From Polychytrium aggregatum (taxonomy: Eukaryota; Chytridiomycota; Chytridiomycetes; Polychytriales): DNA of 23,659 nt. This document shows positions 13,042 to 20,687 of the stretch, one piece after another (positions within the stretch are counted from its first letter, which is position 1; every line of letters begins with the position of its first letter). The notes under the pieces were generated by a model that searched no databases, had not been told where the DNA came from, and saw nothing but the letters and a program-made list of their open reading frames with translations. The stretch spans positions 1 through 23,659 of the forward strand of contig NW_026516549.1 of the NCBI RefSeq assembly GCF_025602895.1, given 5' to 3'. A program made the position numbers and the translations under genes.

Positions 13042-13134
13042 TCTCGAGTGGATCGAATGGATCGAATGGATCGAGTGGATCGAGTGGATCGAATGGATCG
13101 AGTGCAGATGGAGCTGGATCGAGTGCAGATGGAG
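13042..13134. repeat. 9-bp minisatellite GATCGARTG
   Basis: Six perfect tandem 9-mers GATCGAATG or GATCGAGTG run from 13051 to 13104, preceded by a partial copy and followed by two copies of a longer unit (GATCGAGTG plus CAGATGGAG). The unit is a multiple of three and stays open in all frames on both strands, which creates spurious repeats such as IEWIEW and DRMDRV in translation. Confidence 0.95.
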
Positions 13135-13329
13135 CGCTGTGATTGGTCCGTGCCAGCCAATCCGATGGCGCCGTCGCGGGCCAATCGTCGCCGTCGCCGT
13201 CCACAAGCGGCGGCAGAAAAACTCATCGTGCACCAGCCCCGTCATCCCTGCCCTCCATCGCCGCCATCGGCATCATTGCCATCTTCGTCGTCGCCATCTG
13301 CACGTCGCCATCTGCATCCGCTGTTCGCC

Positions 13330-13860
13330 ATGGACGTTCTCCGAGTCTCAGTCGCCTCGACCCGCCAGTCGCATCACCCGCCGAACTGCACCCACCATCG
13401 GGCCAGCGAAACCTCGTCACCGAGCCCAGCGAGCTCGCCCACCCACTCGGTGCTGCAGACCCCTGCGTCCATGTCGGCACAATCCGTGGACATGCTGCCC
13501 ACTGCCTCGCTCGACGGGGGCTCGCTGCGGTCCTCGATCGAGCACTCTGGCCGCTTCGAGTCCGCCACCGCTATCCCTGGCCAGTCCAGTACTGCTGGAC
13601 AAAAGGTGGGCCATCCTGGACGGCTGGGTGCGTGTGCGCTGAAACAGAGGCAGCAGTATTCGGCTGGATCGGCCATTCGGTACCGAGCCGTCGCAGCTTC
13701 GAGGAGGAGAATGCTAGAGAGGCTCGTCGCGCAGTGGCCTTGGGTGTGAGCTGGCCAGGCCGATTGTCGTCAGGTTGGCTCATTGCCGTCACTGTTCTTT
13801 TCTGCTTGCGCTTTCAAGGGCAAACTCGGATTCTCCCTCCGAGGCATTTTCGGCTTCTAA
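13330..13860 (+). CDS. Small uncharacterised protein (three-exon candidate)
   Basis: Candidate gene of 137 residues from exons 13330-13605, 13650-13745 and 13819-13860, all joined in phase 0. The N-terminal 92 residues are Ser/Thr/Pro-rich and probably disordered, with a coding-like composition compared with the surroundings. Exon 2 (residues 93-124) is basic and charged (RRSFEEENAREARR). Exon 3 ends the protein with GKLGFSLRGIFGF, a short basic, aromatic, amphipathic tail. The second intron has a good donor (GGT|GTGAGC) and a pyrimidine-rich acceptor (CTTTTCTGCTTGCG, then CTTTCAAG); the first is only 44 nt with a weaker acceptor. No family recognised and no homology support, so the model may be wrong in part or whole. 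The divergent partner is the acidic factor gene. Confidence 0.4.
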
Positions 13861-13973
13861 GCAGCAACGTCTGAGTGCTGCTACCTCCTCGCCCTCTCTT
13901 GGACAAATACGATGGGATGCATGCATGAACGCGACACGGCAGTCTCGCTATAGCCCGTATCATCAGCCACTCC

Positions 13974-14009
13974 ATGCCACCAATGCCACCAATGCCACCA
14001 ATGCCACCG
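13974..14009. repeat. 9-bp tandem repeat ATGCCACCA x4
   Basis: Four consecutive copies of ATGCCACCA, the last ending in G. It lies in noncoding sequence downstream of the small candidate gene. Confidence 0.95.
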
Positions 14010-14574
14010 AGCGAACATGCTGTCTCCCACATCCATCCCATATTCTTTCTTTCCCTCACTCGCTGAGCCCGTTTTTGATCCCCCTCCCTTTTTGGACCTA
14101 ATATACTCTATCCACCGAACGAACAGTCCTGTGCTGGATCAACGGGCTGTATTCGCTTGGCCGCCATCAAGGACTTGCAACCCAGCGCATGGATTGCGAT
14201 GTGGTCGTAGCTTGGAAGATCTTGTTCACATGGGGAGGAGACCATGTCGGTTTGAACTGTCGTCACAAGCAACCATCGGACCACACGTCAACTCGAACAA
14301 AAGGTAAGATGGAAAGGATGAAGCTCATTTTATCTGCGGTGATGATGCAAGCATGTTGTATTGCCAGAAGTGCAGGCAAAGTCACCGAGGCAGAGGAGAG
14401 CCGAGGAGCGCGGCGCATACAGGTGTTCGATAGAAGGGAGGACAAATTGGGGATGTGGTTGGGGAGAGAAAGTGGGGGGGAGATGAAACAATGGGTTGAT
14501 GAAGAAATGGACAGGTGGATGGTCCGCCACATCGGCTGTTGCACATGCAAGCGGCACACAGTCAGATGGGAGAG

Positions 14575-14652
14575 CAAATCAAACAAATCAAATCAAATCA
14601 AAGCAAAGCATATCAAAGCAAAGCATACCAAAGCATATCAAAGCAAAGCAAG
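14575..14652. repeat. 5-bp repeat tract (ATCAA / AGCAA)
   Basis: Interspersed pentamers AATCA, AAGCA and CATACC-type variants over about 75 bases. The tract is purine-rich on the plus strand. Confidence 0.9.
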
Positions 14653-14754
14653 GGAAGAGAAGAAGAAAAGGGGATGGCGGAAGGAATGCTGTTGCGGCCA
14701 GCCAGCATGCAATGTCTCCATCCCCTCGGACGTGAATGATGAAATTCCAGCTTC

Positions 14755-14768
14755 AAAAAAAAAAAAAA
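14755..14768. repeat. A14 homopolymer
   Basis: Fourteen consecutive A residues on the plus strand (T on the minus strand) in the intergenic region downstream of the ERT1-like gene. Confidence 0.95.
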
Positions 14769-14868
14769 CGCAACAAGATGAAAGCAAAAGGCAAATAACG
14801 ATATACAAAAAAGCAGCCCGGCGGGTGGGTGGACGGGCAGAGCCCCAGATTTTGAGATACGTCAAGTC

Positions 14869-14907
14869 GCAGGCAGACAGGCAGACAGGCAAACAGGCAA
14901 ACAGGAA
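14869..14907. repeat. 8-bp repeat GCAGACAG / GCAAACAG
   Basis: About four tandem 8-mers, two GCAGACAG followed by two GCAAACAG, showing a unit-by-unit G-to-A difference. Confidence 0.9.
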
Positions 14908-15171
14908 AGCAAGCAGATAGGCAGCCGGGGCTGACACCAAAGCAGGGCAGACCCCGAATCGCATCTGTCCTTTGGTTCAGTGGTTGAAGCTGTGGATGGA
15001 AACAAATAAAGGCGTTGGATGAGAGGTCAAGTCGGAGACAACGAGCGGGATCCGAAGGAGATGGCGAGGGGGTCGGCAGAGGGCAGATGTGGGTGACCAT
15101 GCGATAAAGCAGCTGACATGGCAGTTGCTCGCTCACAGCGACAAAGAGAGGGAGGCGTGCAGCCAAGTTAC

Positions 15172-17480
15172 TCACAGTGGCAAAAAGTTGCCCACGATCG
15201 CGAGCGGGACATCAAAGATATCTCGCTTGATCGTGAAGCAGAAAGCGCACGGCACGACGACGTTCATGGGCGAGACCAAGTTGCAGGTTGTCATGACAGA
15301 TTGCTGCGAGTTGTCAAAGGCAATCAGGCTGAACTTTTCCCAGTACTCGACGGCCGAGGGGTTGTCCATGAGCTCGTAGATGTATGTCTTGGAAGCCAGA
15401 AGCTGCTCTCGCGACCACTGCGTCAGCAGCGAGAACTCCTTGCCCACGAGCGCAATCTCGCCCGTCCGTCGCCAGACCACCGTGGGCGTGCCTGAGAACC
15501 CGATGAGCTGCTCAAACTCCTACAATGCCCAAACCGAATGAGTGAGTGCGTGAGTGAGGGGATCGGCGGAATAGGGGACACGCACACCTCAAGACAGCAG
15601 CGCACTTGCAAGACACACTCATCATCCCGACCCTCGTTTCCCCCCCCCTTTCATCAACTACAACGACAATCAAGCCTTTGACGGACTGGCTCACCATCAC
15701 TACGCGCTGGAAGCATTGCTCCATAAAGATCAGGTCCTTCTCGGAGAGATGCATGATCTGGGCCATGAAACTCGGCCGAAACAAACCGACAGACTTGCAG
15801 ATTCGGATGATGTCGTCCTTTTCCATTCTGCTCATCCATCCCACGCCCAAGAGTAGTGTCAGTTGTATGATTAGCATCAGATTGTTGGCAATTCGTTTCT
15901 GGATAATTCCACGAGAATCGGTGGTGACGCACCGCACCGCACGCACGCACATGCTCACCTGTTTGTCACATAGTTCACCAGGTAATGAAACCCTTCGCGA
16001 TAGTCGTATGGCTTCGACACGCCGCCGTAGATGTCTTCGATCGTCATCCGGCTGTCGCCAGGTCGGTGGGCGGCGTCTTTTCCTTGGTGGTGCTGGTGCT
16101 GGTGATGCTGCGGCTGATGCTGATGCTGGTGCTGATGCTGTTGCGGCGGCGGTTGCGGCTGAAGATGTTGTTGCTGAAGACTCGTTGTGGACGAAGATGG
16201 CGGCGAAGGCAGCGAGATGGTGTCATCCTTCTGGCCAGAGGACGACCTCATCGACGGGGACGGCCGTTGCGGCGCCGAGGATTCGGGCAGCCGGTAGTGC
16301 GGCGAAACTCGTCTTAGCCGGTCGCCATCGCTGAAGTAGCCGTCGGGTACGATCGACGCAGCCGAAGATACCGACGGCGCTGGGATGGTTGTGGAGGCCA
16401 TGGAGGAGGACGACACTGGGTACAAACTTGGTATTGACGCATGCGCGGCCATGCCTGTCGACGGCCCTGCAAGCGCTGGGCTGGCCAAGATGGCCACCGA
16501 CGACGATGGCGGATGTGACAGCGGCGGCTGAGACATGTCCGAGAGCGAAGCGCTGCTTGGTGAGTATAGACTGGCGTTGGGCAGGATCACCTCGGGTGCG
16601 TGGAGCCCCGTGCTGCCACTGGAAAACAGCATATTGGAGAGGATGGCGTATTCCAGATTGACGATCTCGGAGCCAAAGTGATGCGATGGCTCAAAGCTTC
16701 GAATCGACAGATCCGGTGAGGCTCCGATCAGAACCTGGGTGTTGGGCTCGGGATAGGTGAGAGCAGGCGGCAGCACAAGAGTGGGATGGGTCGAAGTTGA
16801 GCCGGTATCTGGAAACAACGATGGCGAGAGCCATAGATGGATGATAAGTTGGCGTTGCTGACATGCTTTCGATTGAAAACGGCCCCCTGGGATCCTACAG
16901 GTCGGCTCGGCATCCGAGTACTCACTGGCGGCGGCCCTGCTTTGGACTCTTGGTCTCGGGTCGGGCTCGAGATACTTTGACTTTTTGCGGCTGCCATCGA
17001 CACAGGTGTCTTGCTGGTCGCGCTTGATGCAGCGAGAGCACGGGCGCACTGAAGACACGGCCATAGACGAGTGAAGTTGACATTGTTGAGGACAGATTGG
17101 TGCAAATGGATTAATACGACTCCATGGTGTAAGTCGCGGCGGAGTCTGCGGTTGCAACGGGGTGACGAGCCAGAGTGATGAAGCCAAAATCACTCGAGCG
17201 AGTCGAAGAGGATGCCATACAGCTCTGTGGGCTGCACCGAGTGTGCTGAGAGCGACAGCGACGATGGCGGTCGACGCCATGCATACGGAGAGTTCCAAGA
17301 AGACACCGATAACGGCCGCGACGATGAAGCCGATGGAGATCATCCAGAAGGAGGAGACACATAGGGCCCGCAGCACTTACATCCGTTGCAGGTGACATGT
17401 GCCTTTTGGCACGCCAGACATGCTTTTGTCGAGCCCGCGACTGCGGTAGCGTCGGCTGTTGCGGTGGCTGGAGGGGTCAT
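15172..17480 (-). CDS. ERT1: ERT1/AcuK-type Zn2Cys6 transcription factor with PAS-like C-terminus
   Basis: Homologue of the fungal Ert1/Rds2/AcuK regulators that activate gluconeogenic and non-fermentable-carbon genes in the nucleus. Exons on the minus strand: 17480-17381, 17048-15959, 15827-15695, 15519-15172 (phases 1, 2, 0), giving 556 residues. The zinc cluster is split by intron 1 and restored by splicing: Cys 21, 24, 31, 37, 40, 49 (C-x2-C-x6-C-x5-C-x2-C-x8-C), followed by DGSRKKSKYLE typical of the family. The middle is Ser/Pro-rich and disordered, with a Gln/His tract encoded at about 16083-16200. The C-terminal 160 residues hold the family core: YDYREGFHYLVNYV, RICKSVGLFRPSF, CFQR, then GTPTVVWRRTGEIALVG, and a final FCFTIKRDIFDVP ending IVGNFLPL. 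A 90-nt in-frame segment (16898-16809) may be an extra intron, which would give 526 residues. The start at 17480 is the only ATG close before the cluster; a longer N-terminus is possible. Confidence 0.93.
16083..16200 (-). repeat. Gln/His-coding CAN repeat tract in the ERT1-like gene
   Basis: On the minus strand CAG, CAC and CAT codons alternate and encode a Gln/His-rich stretch (QHQHQHQPQHHQHQHH). It lies in the disordered part of the protein, just before the conserved C-terminal core. Such tracts vary in length between strains. Confidence 0.9.
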
Positions 17481-17930
17481 GTCGGCAGGGCCAGGGGTTT
17501 GGTGCCGCAGGATGGCGGTGGATGGGTTGCAACAGATGCCAGAGCGGGTGCTTGCTGATGCAGGGGACAAGGTCGGAGGAGGACGGTCACGCAGAGTCCA
17601 GGTCGCAAGAAAGAACAGAGCCAACCAGAGTGGGAAGGTTTGTTCCGAGGACACAGATCGGGATCGAGCTGGTATTCAGAGTCGGACTCGGAATCGAGGT
17701 GGAGGAGTTGATCGTCGGTGAGAGGGTGGCTGGGTGATTGCTGGGCTGGGTGATGTTTATGGCGGGGTTGGGTCGGATGATGAGCGGGTTCAGGGCAAGG
17801 GAAGGGAGCTGCGGTTGCAAGTCTAGAGGCACGAGGAAAAACACGAGGAAACGAGCAAGCAGAGGATGGCCGGGAATGTGAGAGGACTGTTGGTGATAGG
17901 AGCGTGGAGCGGCGAGAGCGATGCGTGATG

Positions 17931-17966
17931 CAAAAGCAGAGGCAAAAGCAGAGGCAAAGGCAGAGG
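17931..17966. repeat. 12-bp repeat AAAAGCAGAGGC x3
   Basis: Three tandem copies of a 12-mer, the third with one A-to-G change. Confidence 0.9.
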
Positions 17967-18145
17967 CGATCGGGTTACTTGGAGGGGGCTCAGAGCTCAG
18001 CTCGGCAGGATCGATGGGCGATGCGGGTGGAGGTAGTGCAGAGAAAAACGATAGTGGAGGCTAGAAGAGGATGGGTGCCTGTGGATCCTGAAGACGAGGA
18101 CGGCAGCGGCAAGAGCAGACGAGGCGAGGACATGGGTCCGCAACG

Positions 18146-18216
18146 GCGATGTGCGATGGGCGATGGGCGATGTGCGATGGGCGATGGGCGATGTGCGATG
18201 GGCGACGGGCGATCGG
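18146..18216. repeat. 21-bp higher-order repeat of 7-mers (GCGATGT, GCGATGG, GCGATGG)
   Basis: Three copies of a 21-base unit, each made of three 7-mers, GCGATGT followed by two GCGATGG. The last copy carries one change (GCGACGG), and the array decays into GCGATCG. This two-level structure implies an older 7-mer array later amplified in steps of three. Confidence 0.95.
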
Positions 18217-19055
18217 GGTTGGAGATGGATGGAAGGCCGGGCGGACGGTGATGATGGGCAGGTCAAGAGTCGGGTGGATACGGAAGGGTTATTATCGATG
18301 GCGAATGATCGATACCGACGACGAAGGGCTGGTATCGCCGATGGAGAGTCCAGATGGCGGCAAAGGCGATCCCGGCGATCGGCCGATCGGCAGACAGCCA
18401 ATGCCCGGTGGCGACTGTCTGATCATGGCAAAGTCCGCTGTCCATGGCAAAAGCAGCCCAGAAACATCGACGGCGTCCGCAGATATCCGCACCGCCGACC
18501 ACAAACCAGCGCAAGTTGCATATCTTTGACGGGGGAAAACAAAGATATACTCCAGCCGGCAGCCCCAATAGCACTCAATGACACTCACTCAATAGCAACC
18601 CTTACCATTCGACCGTCCACGATGTTCAAGCTCGAGCCGGAGATAAGATACTTTGAAAACAGGGCTTGAGGGGAGCAACGGTATTTGCACTGGATACAGC
18701 CTGCGGTGCCAACGACAATGATCAAGCCAATCGGTGTGTAAGTGAGGTGCCAGCCACAAACCTGCCTGGAGCGGTGGCGAGAGGCGATATCCAAAGAAAA
18801 TAGAGGCAAGGCACAGACAAAGCGAGAGAACGGATGGCTCTGTCCGCAAAAGCGATCAGCGACAGTCAGCAAACGACAAACGGGATGGAAAAGTGCGTGC
18901 TGTCGACGCAGCCCACCCCCGGCATGGGATGGCTGAATGCACAGGCCCCCCCCCAACACCAAGGACTATCCTCGCTATGAGAGGTAGATGCGTGGGCAAG
19001 GCAGAAGCCCGGTCGCAAAACAAAGTACTAACAAAGGAGCAACAGCAGAAGATAC

Positions 19056-19095
19056 AATCCAATGCAATGCAATGCAATGCAATGCAGTCCAATGC
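19056..19095. repeat. 5-bp repeat AATGC
   Basis: Six or seven AATGC pentamers, with a degenerate tail (AATGCAGTCC, AATGCGACGC). Confidence 0.9.
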
Positions 19096-19133
19096 GACGC
19101 AGCACAGTGCCTCTGCTCTCACTCCCACCATCA

Positions 19134-19172
19134 GCCCTATCAGCACTATCAGCGCTATCAGCACTATCACCA
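19134..19172. repeat. 9-bp repeat (AGCACTATC)
   Basis: Four tandem 9-mers of the form AGC(A/G/C)CTATC, ending in ACCATT. Confidence 0.85.
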
Positions 19173-19529
19173 TTTGCTGCTCGGCAGCAACAAGACGCCC
19201 AACGGACCCCGTCCAGCGACGGTGACAGCGGAAGGGCAAAGCGATGGCCCACTCGACTCCGTTACCCACAGGAGTCTGTGCCCAGGGCCGGTGGTTGCTG
19301 CAGGTACTGGGCGAGCCGCAGAGCCTCAAGAAGCAGAGGGTCGCCGGCGCGAGGATGGGAGGAGAGGGAGAGCGGGGATAACCACTCGGGCAGACGAGGG
19401 GCACACCGGGTGCAGAGGGCAGATTTCGGCGAGAGCCGGGCGATGCAAGCGGGCCGTGGGCGGTGGGACTATGGAGACCGGCGGGCGGGCAAGAAGGTAT
19501 AAGACGGCCGGGCGTGTGTGTGTGTCGGT

Positions 19530-19582
19530 GCTGTTTCTGTTGCTGTTGTTTCTGTTGCTGTTGTTGCTGTTGTTGCTGTTGT
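19530..19582. repeat. CTG/TTG trinucleotide tract
   Basis: Mixed CTGTTG and CTGTTT hexamers over about 50 bases, just after a short GT dinucleotide run at 19513-19526. Noncoding as far as can be seen. Confidence 0.9.
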
Positions 19583-19601
19583 GTATTGAGTGTGAATTGG
19601 C

Positions 19602-19708
19602 TGTGGCAATCGAATATCGGTTATCGGATATTGCGATTGAATTGGATGTTGGTATTGAATTGGATATTGCTATTGAATCGGATATTGGGATTGAATTGGA
19701 TACGAGAT
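19602..19708. repeat. 18-bp AT-rich minisatellite (ATTGAATTGGATATTGST)
   Basis: About four to five copies of an 18-base unit, with the clearest from 19636 onward (ATTGAATTGGATGTTGGT, then ATTGAATTGGATATTGCT, then ATTGAATCGGATATTGGG). It is markedly AT-rich against GC-rich surroundings. Confidence 0.9.
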
Positions 19709-19753
19709 ATCAACTCCGAGTTTGAACCCCGCAGATCGATGTCGGCTCGTTGA

Positions 19754-19755
19754 TG

Positions 19756-19790
<35 letters not shown>

Positions 19791-19812
19791 ACTGCTGCTA
19801 CTGCTGCTGCTC
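19754..19812. repeat. CTG trinucleotide tract
   Basis: Nearly pure CTG run interrupted by TTG, TTACTG and CTACTG. On the minus strand it reads as poly-Ala (GCA) or poly-Gln (CAG) depending on frame, but no gene is supported here. Confidence 0.95.
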
Positions 19813-20476
19813 TGGTCTCGGCAGCGCCGTGCAAATATCGAGCGCACTTGTTTGCCAGCCCGGCAGTGCCCCCAGTCTTAATCCGTCTCTCGCTCGCCTG
19901 CTTGGTCGTCCGCACCACCCCCAGCGACCCGCTCGCCCACAGGCGATATCTCTGGCGTATCAGCGCACAACTGTGGCATCGCCCGCGCGACCCGCCGCAC
20001 GTGGCTCTATCTGCGAGATAACGGCTCGATCCGCTGTGACTGTTGCCGCTGTATCTGCTGGCCGATCCCGTCGCCACTCTATCGCTGTCCACTGTGGCTG
20101 CACCGCATGTGCACCCGTCCTTCTTCCGGCTGTCCTGCTCGCATCCAGCCCATTGTCGTCCACAATCGGCCGGTCCCTGTCCATCCCGATCCGCCACGGC
20201 GCCCACCGCGATCAACACCGATTCCGTCGCTGGCCCGGCTGGTCGGCCGGCCGGCCGTTAATCGCACCGCACACCGGCCCGCTGTCTTTCACATGCCCCC
20301 TCATGCCCTCATGCCTATCTCCTCCCGGCGGCTTTCCCGTCCTCGGTCTTTGCCTTCCCTGCCGGCCTCGGATCTGGCTTGGTTGCTCCGGCGGCACTCT
20401 GCACATGATCGCGAGTCGGGGTTGTCGTGGAGCAGGCCATTCAACCCATTCAGCCCAATTCGGCTTGTCTATTCCA

Positions 20477-20510
20477 GCTGCTACTGCTGCTGCTACTGCT
20501 GCTGCTGCCG
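20477..20510. repeat. Short CTG/CTA trinucleotide tract
   Basis: A CTGCTACTG pattern over about 33 bases, similar to the CTG tract 0.7 kb to the left; located downstream of the RRP6 stop codon, within about 210 bases of it. Confidence 0.9.
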
Positions 20511-20687
20511 CTTCTTGTCTAGCCACAGGGCTCGTGGCCCCCTGCGTGGCTGCTGCTGTCCCTGCACGTCCACCACCAGCGCCGCTGGGGAACGGGGACA
20601 CGCAGCCCACCCTCATGTCTTCCCAGAGCCTTGTGGGCAGACGAGTGCTTTCGATCGGTCGCTCGCGGCACGCACTGGCTGCACGGC

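Larger units (their letters stand above)
12017..13329. other. Divergent intergenic region, 1.3 kb, no supported gene
   Basis: Lies between two genes transcribed away from each other. It is GC-rich and full of overlapping open frames: two of about 430 codons overlap in different minus-strand frames, and another of 232 codons lies on the plus strand. None shows a conserved motif or a sensible protein composition (Arg/Ser/Cys/His-rich), so I read them as absence of stop codons, not genes. It contains the 9-bp minisatellite at 13042-13134. The rest should be promoter and 5' untranslated sequence. Confidence 0.5.
13861..15171. other. Convergent intergenic region, 1.3 kb, low complexity
   Basis: Between the stop of the small candidate gene (plus) and the stop of the ERT1-like gene (minus). 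A 243-codon plus-strand open frame (14189-14920) runs through simple repeats and a poly-A tract and is Lys/Arg/Gln-biased; I do not believe it is a gene. Contents are mainly short tandem repeats (annotated separately) and, presumably, two 3' untranslated regions. Confidence 0.5.
17481..20687. other. Repeat-rich intergenic stretch, 3.2 kb, no supported gene
   Basis: Between the start of the ERT1-like gene (minus) and the stop of RRP6 (minus). It holds at least eight separate tandem arrays, most annotated below, and GC-rich sequence with long overlapping open frames on both strands (for example about 295 codons at 19829-20713) that lack motifs and are Ser/Arg/Cys-rich. The part next to 17480 is presumably the ERT1 promoter and 5' leader. 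Possible splice-like pieces exist near 18600-18760 (a good plus-strand donor GTGTAAGTGAG at about 18738, a minus-strand acceptor ending at about 18702), but I could not build a gene from them. A small or fast-evolving gene here cannot be excluded. Confidence 0.5.

Noticed and set aside
11721..13245. Two overlapping open frames of about 430 codons each on the minus strand
   Set aside because: They overlap in different frames, are Arg/Ser/Cys/Pro-rich, include the 9-bp repeat translated as HSIHSI, and share sequence with the exons of the acidic factor gene. Lack of stops in GC-rich DNA explains them.
14189..14920. Plus-strand open frame of 243 codons
   Set aside because: Half of it is translated simple repeat and a poly-A tract; no motif, no splice context.
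18585..18962. Minus-strand open frame with a protein-like stretch (GLIIVVGTAGCIQCKYRC) and splice-like signals
   Set aside because: No start, partner exons or family could be established; equally good splice-like signals occur on the opposite strand.
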